Assembly (NCBI RefSeq): GCF_000213555.1
Contig: NZ_GL891984.1
Coordinates: 25,904-89,903, forward strand
Direction: 5' to 3'
Length of the DNA: 64,000 bases
DNA from: Dysgonomonas gadei ATCC BAA-286
GTDB taxonomy: Bacteria; Bacteroidota; Bacteroidia; Bacteroidales; Dysgonomonadaceae
This document shows, piece after piece, positions 55,988 to 64,000 of this stretch. Position 1 is the first letter of the stretch. Every line of letters starts with the position of its first letter. A program made the position numbers and the translations under genes. The notes beneath the pieces are model-generated. The model did not search any database. It was given only the letters and a program-made list of their open reading frames with translations, and was not told where the DNA came from.

Positions 55988-57568
55988 ATGAAAAAAAATC
56001 TATTATATATCAGATATAAGTTATTGTGCGTTTCGTTTATAGTAGCTGCCCTTTTTATGGCTTGCAGCGATGACGATAAAACAACCAATTATCTGGATGA
56101 TAATGCTTTTCCTCCTCCTACAGTAAGCCTGACTACTGAAACATCATATGGTGAAGTGGATATAAATACCAACAAAGTAGTAGAAGGTACTGTTACTGCT
56201 CCTAATGGATTACGGAATATTTATGGGACTCTTTTGCGTAAAACGGCAGACGGATATGAGGAAATAGATGCCAACAAAAGAGTGCATGTGAAGCTGGCTG
56301 AATTTCCTAACACTTATAGTTTCTCTATCGAAGTTCCTGTAAGTGCTGAAGATGCGGGTGGTATTGCGATTGTAGCCAATGATATTTATGTAAAACAAGT
56401 AATACAGAATATTCCTATTGAAAAGATAACAGGAATACCTCCGAAAATCACAACAGATCCGGCCGAGATCGAATCTGTAGAGTTAAATGGTACTGTTTCG
56501 TTGGAGGGGGTAGTATCTTCCATTGAGGGACTTAAATCTTTGAGCTATGGTTTGGTTCAGAAATCACCATATCTTGAACTTCAGGATGTAAAGAATATTG
56601 CTGTATCGAACGATAAAGAGAAATCATTCCAATTCTCTATTACAGTAGACGATGAAAGGGCTGACGCGATTATGATTAAGGCAGTCGATATCAGGAATGT
56701 GGAGAAAGTACATTTCGTGAATATAAAAGAGATAACAGGAATACCTCCGGGCAGAGCTTATATATTTGATAATGTAGAGATGGCTCCGGAATGGGAATGC
56801 TACTCTGGAGCAAGTCTTCTACCTGCCGCATCTCAGCCATATCTATTCTCAATAGAGGGAATAAACGTGGGAGGTTCGGTAAAAAATATTTTGTCTCTTT
56901 CTGATGTCATATCTGTTTCTTCCGGAAGTGTGGATTTTGCTTTTGTGAATATTTGGAGAAATACTAATATTACTGATGCTAGTGGATTTCTTAATCGGGT
57001 AGGCAATAGAGGCTTTGCATATGTATCTGCTGATCGTCTTGACGGAGGTCCGGTAGGACGTCAATTAGATAAAGATTGGTTTACTACTGTAAATAGAAAT
57101 AGAACTCAACTCAAGATCATAACAACAGATCTTGTCACATCGATGAATTTGGATGATTTTTTTGAAACAACTACCGGGAATTGGGAGGCATATGAATTAT
57201 TAAACCTACTTGCTGGTTATGTTCCGGTTTACAGTACTACTACAGATTTACGTTCTCTTCCACAGAGAACGAATTCTGGTACATCTGCCAGCCCTGCTGT
57301 TTTACAAATAACGAATGGAACTTATATTGCTTTTCGAACGGCAGAAAATAAATTCGGAGTTATGAAAGTAGTACAAGCAGGTGATGATTCGGATGTTTTA
57401 TCTTCAAATAATAAGATAGAAGATGTAACGACGGGTCTGGGCGCCGGTATAGCAAATAAATCTCCGGAAGCATTCTACTCTGCTCCGGGACTGGCCGGAT
57501 TCGATTATTCAGGGGTAACAAAACTCTATGGAAGAAAATGTAAACTGAAAATTATCGTTCAACGGTAA
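55988..57568 (+). CDS. Multi-domain surface lipoprotein, last gene of PUL2
   Basis: The 526-residue lipoprotein (lipobox LFMACSDDDK) has two repeats of about 110 residues in its first half. Each ends with the phrase ITGIPP (residues near 145 and 255), with parallel segments such as VEGTVTAPNGLRNIYGTLL and LEGVVSSIEGLKSLSYGLV. The second half, from about 265, is a distinct beta-rich domain with no recognised signature. Position after SusCD and the EEP genes suggests a ligand-binding role like SusE/F. I do not recognise a named family. A strong terminator follows 22 nt after the stop codon. Confidence 0.7.
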   Translation: MKKNLLYIRYKLLCVSFIVAALFMACSDDDKTTNYLDDNAFPPPTVSLTTETSYGEVDINTNKVVEGTVTAPNGLRNIYGTLLRKTADGYEEIDANKRVHVKLAEFPNTYSFSIEVPVSAEDAGGIAIVANDIYVKQVIQNIPIEKITGIPPKITTDPAEIESVELNGTVSLEGVVSSIEGLKSLSYGLVQKSPYLELQDVKNIAVSNDKEKSFQFSITVDDERADAIMIKAVDIRNVEKVHFVNIKEITGIPPGRAYIFDNVEMAPEWECYSGASLLPAASQPYLFSIEGINVGGSVKNILSLSDVISVSSGSVDFAFVNIWRNTNITDASGFLNRVGNRGFAYVSADRLDGGPVGRQLDKDWFTTVNRNRTQLKIITTDLVTSMNLDDFFETTTGNWEAYELLNLLAGYVPVYSTTTDLRSLPQRTNSGTSASPAVLQITNGTYIAFRTAENKFGVMKVVQAGDDSDVLSSNNKIEDVTTGLGAGIANKSPEAFYSAPGLAGFDYSGVTKLYGRKCKLKIIVQR

Positions 57569-57589
57569 CGGAAATAATCTTATCTTTGA

Positions 57590-57618
57590 GGAAGTACAGA
57601 TATAGAATCTGTACTTCC
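57590..57618 (+). terminator. Terminator at the end of PUL2
   Basis: A perfect 11-bp stem (ggaagtacaga at 57590-57600 with tctgtacttcc at 57608-57618) and 7-nt loop is followed by a pyrimidine-rich tail ctcttttctc. It separates PUL2 from the oxidoreductase operon. Confidence 0.85.
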
Positions 57619-57741
57619 CTCTTTTCTCAATGATCATTACTATCTGATTAATGCAAGCAGTATTGAGAAACGGCTTATATTAAAAATCTTGAAATCCTGG
57701 ACCATGAAACACTAGACCATGAAATAAAATTAGCAGATATT

Positions 57742-58998
57742 ATGAAAACTAACCGACGAAATTTTTTAAAGACTTTAGGGGCATTCACAGCTCTTACAAT
57801 TATTCCCCGGCAAGTACTGGGAAATGGCTATATAGCTCCCAGCGACCAGTTGACCAAGGGCATAATTGGTACAGGAAACATGGGACGTGGACATCTTAAA
57901 TATGCTGGTACACGTTTAGTCGCAGTTTGCGATGTAGATAAGAAACACCTGGAATTAGGTAAAAACCTTGTCACAGACAAAATAGCGGCATATCATGATT
58001 TCAGGGATCTCATTATGGACAAAAATGTCGATATTGTCCATATAGCGACACCTCCGCACTGGCATGGTATCATGTCGGTAGAAGCAGCCAAAGCCGGAAA
58101 AGATATTTGGTGCGAAAAACCCATGACCCGTACTATAGGCGAGGGTAAAAGGGTGATGGAAGCTGTAAAACAATATGGAAACATGTTCCGGCTGAATACA
58201 TGGTTTCGTTTCAAGGATAATTTTTATGGATTGGGAACTCCTGTTCAGCCATTAAAGAAGTTGGTACAGAGCGGTATGTTAGGCTGGCCGTTGAAAGTAA
58301 CGATAAGTAAACATACCGGATTCGACTGGAAATTCTTTTGGGTAGGAAAAGAGTATCTCGAACCGCAACCAATTCCTGAAGAACTGGATTATGATATGTG
58401 GCTCGGACCTGCGCCGTACAAACCATATAACTCTCACCGTGTTCATAGTACATTCCGTGGTTATTGGGATTATGATGGCGGAGGATTAGGTGATATGGGA
58501 CAGCATTACATAGACCCCGTTCAGTATCTTTTGGGTAAAGACCATACAAGCCCTGTGAAAGTGGAAGTAGATGCACCTCAGCAGCACCCCGATGCCATTG
58601 GAGTTTGGCGCTCTATAACTTATACCTACGATGATGGTTGCCAGATAGTATTGTGGGGAGGCGATTATGGAAACCCTGATACTCCGTATATATCAGGCCC
58701 TAAGGGAAATGTATATAAGAACTTCGTATGCGATATCCCTGATTGGGAGAAAAAACTGGCCGACTATCCCGAACCGGAAGCTCAGGTTACAGACTTTATA
58801 GAAAGTGTGAAAACCCGTAAAACATTTGCCCTCAACGAGCAAAACGGATTCAGGTCTGCAACTATTGTGAATATGGGACTTGTAGCATTAAGGTTAAACC
58901 GCACATTGCATTTCGATCCGGTGAAACTTGAGTTTATCAATGATGAAGCGGCAAACTGTCTGGTGGATCAGCCAATGCGCTCACCTTGGAATATATAA
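57742..58998 (+). CDS. Tat-exported Gfo/Idh/MocA-family oxidoreductase
   Basis: This 418-residue NAD(P)-dependent sugar oxidoreductase begins MKTNRRNFLKTLGAFTA, a twin-arginine signal (RRNFLK), so it is folded with cofactor in the cytoplasm and exported. The Rossmann motif GIIGTGNMGRGH is near residue 40. The family EKP motif, WCEKPMTRTIGEG, is near 123, and GGGLGDMGQHYIDPV near 247 supplies the usual Asp/His. The context with a DUF1080 protein suggests oxidation of a glycoside to its 3-keto form in the periplasm. That role is known for related pairs but inferred here. It lies 24 nt before the DUF1080 gene. Confidence 0.88.
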   Translation: MKTNRRNFLKTLGAFTALTIIPRQVLGNGYIAPSDQLTKGIIGTGNMGRGHLKYAGTRLVAVCDVDKKHLELGKNLVTDKIAAYHDFRDLIMDKNVDIVHIATPPHWHGIMSVEAAKAGKDIWCEKPMTRTIGEGKRVMEAVKQYGNMFRLNTWFRFKDNFYGLGTPVQPLKKLVQSGMLGWPLKVTISKHTGFDWKFFWVGKEYLEPQPIPEELDYDMWLGPAPYKPYNSHRVHSTFRGYWDYDGGGLGDMGQHYIDPVQYLLGKDHTSPVKVEVDAPQQHPDAIGVWRSITYTYDDGCQIVLWGGDYGNPDTPYISGPKGNVYKNFVCDIPDWEKKLADYPEPEAQVTDFIESVKTRKTFALNEQNGFRSATIVNMGLVALRLNRTLHFDPVKLEFINDEAANCLVDQPMRSPWNI

Positions 58999-59022
58999 TG
59001 GTTTAATCTTAAAGTGATTTTT

Positions 59023-61830
59023 ATGAAAAAGATATATTTATTCTGTTTAGCTTATATATATTGTCTCATGGCTGTTTGCCAGACTCCGGTGGGGAGAACG
59101 GTTGAGACTATCGTTGCTGATGTTCTGGCACAGATGCCGGTTCAGAATGCGGAACAATACAATCTGCTGTTAAATGATCTGGCTTCGACAAAAGAAGAAG
59201 GTGTTTTTCAGCTGATAAAAATGATGAATCCTCCCGGTAAAGGAAGCAATGCTCAGGTGGAGTATGCCCTCAACGGGCTGTCCTGTTATGTTTCTGCTGA
59301 GGGACAGGACGCAAATCGTATAACTGTTTCTAATGCTTATATAAAAGCATTGGATATGACTGATAATAAGGATGTCAAAGCCTTTATTATCCGTCAGCTC
59401 CAAATCGTAGGAAAAGATGAATCTGTGGAAAAACTGTCGTCGTTTATCAGTGATGAATCTTTAAGTGGCCCGGCCTGTCGTGCATTGGTTTCGATCAAAT
59501 CCGATAATGCCGCCAAGGCACTGTTGGATGCTCTTGCTACGGCGGCTAATCAAAAGGCGAAAAAAGATATTATCGAAGCTATCGCTGAAATGCAGGTAGC
59601 AGACGCGGAAGGGAAACTGCTTGCTATATTGGGCAATGATAAGGACGACGATACCCGGAAAGCCACATTATATGCTTTAAGCCGATGCGGATCAAAGGCT
59701 TCTTTAAAAGATTTGTCCTTAGCCGCGGAGAAGGCGGGTTATGCGGTGGATAAATCAGGAGCGACAGAGGCTTACATCGCACTGCTGAAAAGATTACTTG
59801 ATAAGGGTGACGCAAAAGATGTGGCGAAGTTGGCGAATGATTTGATGAAAAAAGCCGAAAAAGCAGGTCAGGGACATACGCGTGAATCCGCTTTGCAAAT
59901 ACTGATGAGCGCCAATCCCGGCGATGCGTTAAAGTTATTACAGGCTGCACTCAAAGAAGATAACAGGAATTATAGGTTTGCTGCTCTGAATTTTGCATCG
60001 GAATTTGCTTCCGGAAATATGTATAAGGAACTGTTAAAGACAATGCAAAAGGCGCAGCCGGCAGTAAAGACGGATATTACCAACTGGTTTTTACAGGAGT
60101 GCGCAGATGAAAAGAAGAAAGCATTAATAGGTTCCTTCGCTACAGATATATTCATTGAGCAATTAGGAAACAATGATATGATCCTGAAAAAAGCGACCAT
60201 AGATGTTTTGGTCAGAATCGGAGGGCATAAGTCTATACTGGCTCTGGCGGATTTGCTGGCATCTGATAATAAAGAAGTTGTGTCGATGGCTAAAAATGGC
60301 CTGTTATCTATGAATGGAAATATATCTGCTGCTATTGTTCCCGTAATGGATAAGGCGACCAATGACGGGAAAGTTGCCGCCTTGGAATTACTGGCAGCCC
60401 GAAAAGCGTCGAAATATGGTGATGTAGTATTCGGCTTATTGACATCGGACTCACAAGAAGTAAAGACGGCAGCCTATGCAGCGCTGAAAGATGTCAGTAC
60501 CTCCGGTAATTTATCCGGTCTGTATGGGTTGCTGGAAAAATCCGATGCTTCTTTCGTATTTCCGGTGCAGCAAGCTATAATAAATTCATTATCGGAATAT
60601 CCTGCAGATAAGCAGGTGACTTTGGTTATTAACCAGATGGATAAAACTTCTTCAGATAAAAAATACCTGTATTATCCTGTCTTAGCGGTAACCGGAGACA
60701 AACAGGCATTAAAAATAATATCCGAAGGTTTCAAAAATTCTACTGGCGAAGCTCAGGAAGTCGCTTTTCGCTCCTTGCTTGACTGGAAAGGTATGGAGGC
60801 AGCTAAAGACTTGTTGGCTATCTGTAAAGATGCCGGCTTGTCCGCCTATTTTGACCGCTCCTTATCAGGATATATAGGGCTTGTCTCTAACCCTCAGGTC
60901 AAGGCGGAAGAACGGTTCGGGTATCTTAACACTGCCTTGTCGCTGGCCAGAACTACCGCGCAAAAGAAATCTATATTGACCCAGCTTGGTAAGACCAACG
61001 TATATCCCGCAATGCTGGCGGCAGGAAAATATCTTGATGACACGTCTGTGCAACAGGAGGCTGCCCAGGCTGTAATGACGATAGCTCTGGCCAATAAAGA
61101 TTTTGCAGGAAAAAATGTGGAAGATTTATTAAATAAGGTCATCCTTGTGCTTGATAATCCGGATGCTGAATATCAGAAACAAGCTATTCGTGATCATCTG
61201 AGTAGCTTAGTTCCTCCTAAACCTTTCCAGCTCCCGGATGAAGAAAAAAAGGAGGGGTATTATATTCTCTTTGACGGTACCAATATGGATCAGTGGACAG
61301 GAAATGTAACTGACTATATTTTGGAGAATGGTTGTATATCTCTGCATCCGAGCAGCGCCCACGGAGGAAATTTATATACGAAAGAAGAATTCTCTAACTT
61401 TATTTTCCGTTTCGAGTTTCAGTTGACCTCCGGCGCAAACAATGGTTTGGGTATCCGTACCCCGATGGAAGGTGATGCCGCTTATGTTGGTATGGAACTG
61501 CAGATTCTGGACAATGAAGCTCCTGTATACAGCAATCTAGCCGTGTATCAGTACCACGGTTCGGTCTATGGTATTATTCCGGCCAAGAGAGGATATCTGA
61601 AGCCTGTCGGAGAATGGAATTATCAGGAAGTTGTCGCTAATGGCGATAACATAAAGATAACTCTTAACGGAACTGTTATCCTTGACGGAAATATAAGAGA
61701 AGCGACTAAAAACGGGATGCCTGATAAGAAAAACCATCCGGGACTATTCAACAAAAAGGGACATATCGGTTTCCTGGGGCATGGTTCGCCTGTTAAGTTT
61801 AAAAACATAAGGATCAAGAACCTGAAATAA
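59023..61830 (+). CDS. HEAT-repeat protein with C-terminal DUF1080 (3-keto-glycoside hydrolase-like) domain
   Basis: From the ATG at 59023 the protein has about 935 residues. A signal peptide is followed by roughly 680 residues of alpha-helical HEAT-like repeats (for example AKKDIIEAIAEMQVADAEGKLLAIL, and KKATIDVLVRIGGHKSILALADLL near 390). Residues about 740-935 form a DUF1080 beta-jelly-roll starting GYYILFDGTNMDQWTGN, with GANNGLGIRTP and VYQYHGSVYGI motifs. DUF1080 proteins include 3-keto-disaccharide hydrolases that cleave glycosides oxidised by Gfo/Idh partners. The HEAT part may be a docking platform. A GTG at 59014 is a less likely start. It is followed after 7 nt by the GntP permease gene. 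Confidence 0.85.
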   Translation: MKKIYLFCLAYIYCLMAVCQTPVGRTVETIVADVLAQMPVQNAEQYNLLLNDLASTKEEGVFQLIKMMNPPGKGSNAQVEYALNGLSCYVSAEGQDANRITVSNAYIKALDMTDNKDVKAFIIRQLQIVGKDESVEKLSSFISDESLSGPACRALVSIKSDNAAKALLDALATAANQKAKKDIIEAIAEMQVADAEGKLLAILGNDKDDDTRKATLYALSRCGSKASLKDLSLAAEKAGYAVDKSGATEAYIALLKRLLDKGDAKDVAKLANDLMKKAEKAGQGHTRESALQILMSANPGDALKLLQAALKEDNRNYRFAALNFASEFASGNMYKELLKTMQKAQPAVKTDITNWFLQECADEKKKALIGSFATDIFIEQLGNNDMILKKATIDVLVRIGGHKSILALADLLASDNKEVVSMAKNGLLSMNGNISAAIVPVMDKATNDGKVAALELLAARKASKYGDVVFGLLTSDSQEVKTAAYAALKDVSTSGNLSGLYGLLEKSDASFVFPVQQAIINSLSEYPADKQVTLVINQMDKTSSDKKYLYYPVLAVTGDKQALKIISEGFKNSTGEAQEVAFRSLLDWKGMEAAKDLLAICKDAGLSAYFDRSLSGYIGLVSNPQVKAEERFGYLNTALSLARTTAQKKSILTQLGKTNVYPAMLAAGKYLDDTSVQQEAAQAVMTIALANKDFAGKNVEDLLNKVILVLDNPDAEYQKQAIRDHLSSLVPPKPFQLPDEEKKEGYYILFDGTNMDQWTGNVTDYILENGCISLHPSSAHGGNLYTKEEFSNFIFRFEFQLTSGANNGLGIRTPMEGDAAYVGMELQILDNEAPVYSNLAVYQYHGSVYGIIPAKRGYLKPVGEWNYQEVVANGDNIKITLNGTVILDGNIREATKNGMPDKKNHPGLFNKKGHIGFLGHGSPVKFKNIRIKNLK

Positions 61831-61837
61831 ACTATAT

Positions 61838-63130
61838 ATGGAAGCAGCAACCATTGACTGGTATGGAGCCTTGATCGGTCTGGCGATAGCGATCATCCTG
61901 ATTTTAAAAAAGCTGAATCCTGTTTATTCTTTATTCCTGGGCGCGATAACAGGCTCCCTGATCGGCGGAGCGGATTTCCTGCAAACGACCACCATTATCA
62001 TTAATGGAACGCAAAGCATTATCGGTATTGTAGTCAGGGTATTGGCAGCCGGGGTACTGGCCGGGGTCATGATGGACTCGGGTGCTGCGGAAACCCTCGC
62101 GCAGACTATCGTCAGGAAGCTCGGAGGCAGTAAAGCCATTCTTGCCCTTGCCTTGGCGACTATGATAATCACGGCTGTAGGAGTATTCATCCCGGTAGCA
62201 GTGCTTATTGTTGCCCCGATTGGTTTGTCTGTGGCTAAAACAATGGGTTTTTCCAAGATAGCCCTTCTTTTGGCTCTTTCGGGTGGCGGGAAGGCTGGTA
62301 ATGTAATATCTCCCAATCCGAATTCTATTGCTGTTGCCAATGGCTTCGGGGTGGAGTTGAGTGATGTCATGCTCTATGGCTTTATCCCTGCGGTTTTCGG
62401 ATTGCTTGTGACTGTTTTTGTGGCTACGATGATTAAGAATAAAGGATCGGAGATAAAGGACAACGATATAAAAATGCCTGCCGATACCTCGGATTATCCC
62501 CCTTTTCGGAAAGCGATTGTTGCACCGGCTGTTGCGATATTACTGTTAATGATTAATCCTATTGGTTCTATCTTAGGTATTCCTGCATTGCAAAGTCTGA
62601 AACTGGATGCGATGTATGTACTCCCTGTAGCCGGGATAATAGGGTTGATGGCAATGGGAAAGGCAAAGAAAATACTCGATTATACAGCAAGTGGTATGAA
62701 CCGTATGACGGCAACTGTGCTTATACTGATAGGTGCGGGAGCGATAGCCGGATTGATATCCGCATCGGATTTATCTGTAAGGATTGTGGCTCTTATCAAT
62801 GAATCCGGAATTTCCGGGACGTTTCTTGCCCCTATCGCAGGAGTATTGATGGCGGCAGCAACAGCTTCGACATCCACAGGGGTGATATTAGCTTCGGGTT
62901 CTTTCGGTAAAGCTATTCTTGATATAGGGACGGCACCTATTGCGGCGGCGGTGATGGTGCACACAGGGGCAACGGTGATAGACCAGCTTCCTCAGGGGAA
63001 TTACTTTCATGTAACGGCAGGTTCGATGTATATGTCGATTAAGGAGCGTATGGAAGTTGTTCCGTATGAAGCCATTATAGGTGGGGTTATGACAATTGTT
63101 TCTACAGTTCTGTATGGGTTTATATTTTGA
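61838..63130 (+). CDS. GntP-family gluconate/sugar-acid permease
   Basis: This 430-residue inner membrane protein has about twelve hydrophobic segments. It shows GntP-type features: LGAITGSLIGGADFLQ near the N terminus, RVLAAGVLAGVMMDSGAAE near 70, GGGKAGNVISPNPNSIAVAN near 150 and AAATASTSTGVILASGSF near 333. The family imports gluconate, ketogluconate or glycerate with protons. Its neighbours predict that it takes up the acid produced or released by the periplasmic enzymes. The glycerate kinase gene downstream makes glycerate a candidate. It probably belongs to the same operon as the two upstream genes. Confidence 0.9.
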   Translation: MEAATIDWYGALIGLAIAIILILKKLNPVYSLFLGAITGSLIGGADFLQTTTIIINGTQSIIGIVVRVLAAGVLAGVMMDSGAAETLAQTIVRKLGGSKAILALALATMIITAVGVFIPVAVLIVAPIGLSVAKTMGFSKIALLLALSGGGKAGNVISPNPNSIAVANGFGVELSDVMLYGFIPAVFGLLVTVFVATMIKNKGSEIKDNDIKMPADTSDYPPFRKAIVAPAVAILLLMINPIGSILGIPALQSLKLDAMYVLPVAGIIGLMAMGKAKKILDYTASGMNRMTATVLILIGAGAIAGLISASDLSVRIVALINESGISGTFLAPIAGVLMAAATASTSTGVILASGSFGKAILDIGTAPIAAAVMVHTGATVIDQLPQGNYFHVTAGSMYMSIKERMEVVPYEAIIGGVMTIVSTVLYGFIF

Positions 63131-63305
63131 GGAATGAATAATGTTTATTGTTATATAGAATAGTTCTTTTTTTCTAACGCGCCGGCCAGCTTGTTTTTCA
63201 TTTTGCCTTGATGCAAAACGAAACAAAAAATCAAGGCTGCATCCCCCGGCGACCCAAAACCGTAGCTTCGGTGGAGCAAAATAATACGGGGTCATTTTTC
63301 GCTGG

Positions 63306-63405
63306 ATTATCAGCCATGTATAACAGCTACCGTATTTTGCTCTACACCTTCGCTTTACGGATTGGGTACCCCGCCTGCGGGACGAGGCCGTGACCGCAAT
63401 GCGAC
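63306..63405 (-). repeat. 100-bp dispersed repeat, copy 2 (inverted)
   Basis: The reverse complement matches 333-432 over 100 bases without gaps and 13 mismatches. The two copies face each other across about 63 kb. Both contain the hairpin word with gcagg core and the phrase acccaatccgtaaagcg. Confidence 0.85.
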
Positions 63406-63440
63406 GACAGGTCGCCGAGGAACGAAGCGCTAGCTTTTTG

Positions 63441-63469
63441 CTTACTTTTGGGCAATGCCAAAAGTGAGG
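63441..63469 (+). terminator. Terminator-like hairpin near the repeat
   Basis: The arms cttacttttgg (63441-63451) and ccaaaagtgag (63458-63468) form an 11-bp stem with one G-U pair and a 6-nt loop. No U-run follows, so it may be a repeat-associated hairpin rather than a strong terminator for the GntP operon. Confidence 0.45.
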
Positions 63470-63614
63470 ACAAGCCCGGGAGGGCGCGGCAGGATTGAGC
63501 TAAAATTCCCAATATAAATTAAGAATAGAACTATGTCGAGAAGATTAGAACATTTAATACCCCAATACAATCGCATACTTTATATAATTTAGTTTAAACA
63601 AATATTTATCATAT

Positions 63615-64000
63615 ATGAAAAATACCGTTTTTGTTCTGGCTCCCGATTCATTTAAAGGCTCGATGACTGCGAAGCAGGTTTGTGATGCCATGGAACGCGG
63701 GATAAAGAAAGTTTTACCCGACGCGGAATGTATAAAAGTACCGATGGCCGATGGCGGAGAAGGTACAATGCAGTCGCTGGTAGATGCAACAAACGGGACT
63801 ATCTATGAACTGGACGTTGCAGGTCCTTTGGGTAAACAAGTAAAAGCCCGGTATGGAATTATGGGTACTGGCAAAACTGCTGCTATCGAGATGGCTTCTG
63901 CCAGCGGAATACACTTTGTGGATGAGAATACAAAAAATCCACTCATTACCACGACTTATGGTACGGGGCAATTAGTCAAAGCATGTCTCGATAGGGGTGT
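63615..64000 (+). CDS. glxK: Glycerate kinase, truncated by the window end
   Basis: The first 128 codons of a gene that continues past the window are present, starting at the ATG at 63615. The start reads MKNTVFVLAPDSFKGSMTAK, the standard opening of type 1 glycerate kinases. VPMADGGEGTMQSLVDAT near residue 44 and AAIEMASASGIHFV near 91 are also family motifs. The enzyme phosphorylates D-glycerate in the cytoplasm with ATP. Being just after a GntP permease gene, it may use the imported acid, although 484 bp with a repeat lie between. The frame is open to base 64000. The gene symbol is a family-based guess. Confidence 0.9.
   Translation, partial: MKNTVFVLAPDSFKGSMTAKQVCDAMERGIKKVLPDAECIKVPMADGGEGTMQSLVDATNGTIYELDVAGPLGKQVKARYGIMGTGKTAAIEMASASGIHFVDENTKNPLITTTYGTGQLVKACLDRG

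Larger units (their letters stand above)
63131..63614. other. Intergenic region with dispersed repeat before the glycerate kinase gene
   Basis: This 484-bp stretch has no credible gene. It contains the second copy of the 100-bp dispersed repeat and a terminator-like hairpin. It also holds a short palindromic segment near 63205-63233 (ttgatgcaaaa...). Short frames reading through it are artefacts of the repeat. Confidence 0.75.

Overview
The window looks like chromosome from a Bacteroidota species of the order Bacteroidales. Support comes from two SusC/SusD pairs, lipoproteins with acidic residues just after the lipobox Cys, Bacteroidota-type promoters (TTTG, about 20 nt, TAnnTTTG) in front of several genes, and AT-rich intergenic DNA. 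A Dysgonomonas-like gut or environmental genus is my best guess, but the genus is inference only.

Layout. (1) 1-580: no gene; a (TC)n microsatellite and a 100-bp dispersed repeat. (2) 580-6668: housekeeping and envelope genes: bifunctional proline catabolic enzyme PutA, a sugar-nucleotidyltransferase-like protein, a PepSY-like lipoprotein and a DUF4097-like lipoprotein. (3) 6906-12967, minus strand: a complete tripartite MacAB/TolC-type export system whose permease and ATPase are separate genes and whose permease is duplicated. A twice-repeated palindrome lies inside the locus. (4) 12968-13435: a MITE-like element with terminal inverted repeats, a perfect internal palindrome and flanking direct repeats. 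(5) 13436-17963, minus strand: lptF/G-like permease, ribBA and an aspartate aminotransferase, behind a good promoter. (6) 18182-18255: tRNA with CAT anticodon, with promoter and terminator.

(7) 18419-40206, minus strand: a large polysaccharide utilization locus (PUL1). It runs SusC, SusD, Ig-like surface lipoprotein, alginate-lyase-fold lipoprotein, alpha/beta hydrolase, GH97, GH127, GH28-like, heparinase II/III-like lyase, beta-helix protein, GH43 and GH88. The lyases plus the GH88 unsaturated-uronyl hydrolase point to a uronic-acid-containing glycan with arabinofuranose and alpha-hexose decorations; the exact glycan is not known. (8) 40528-41482: a 955-bp unit bounded by 21-bp inverted repeats that carries only a terminase-small-subunit-like HTH gene, a candidate undescribed small mobile element. 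(9) 41688-46212, plus strand: a membrane-anchored regulator with periplasmic propeller and cytoplasmic AraC domain but no kinase, then a GH32 fructan hydrolase.

(10) 46551-57568, plus strand: a second locus (PUL2) with ECF sigma factor, FecR anti-sigma, STN-type SusC, SusD, two exported endonuclease/exonuclease/phosphatase (EEP) enzymes flanking a lipoprotein that looks like a catalytically dead EEP, and another surface lipoprotein. It ends at a clear terminator. It encodes no glycoside hydrolase, so it probably imports a phosphodiester-containing ligand. (11) 57742-64000, plus strand: Tat-exported Gfo/Idh/MocA oxidoreductase, a HEAT-repeat/DUF1080 3-keto-glycoside hydrolase-like protein, a GntP permease, and, after a 484-bp gap, a glycerate kinase cut by the window end. 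The gap holds an inverted copy of the 100-bp repeat seen at 333-432.

How they fit together: the two SusCD systems use different signalling. SusC1 lacks an STN domain and lies near the membrane AraC regulator. SusC2 has an STN domain and sits behind its own sigma/anti-sigma pair. The last operon probably performs oxidation-dependent glycoside cleavage in the periplasm and takes up sugar-acid products.
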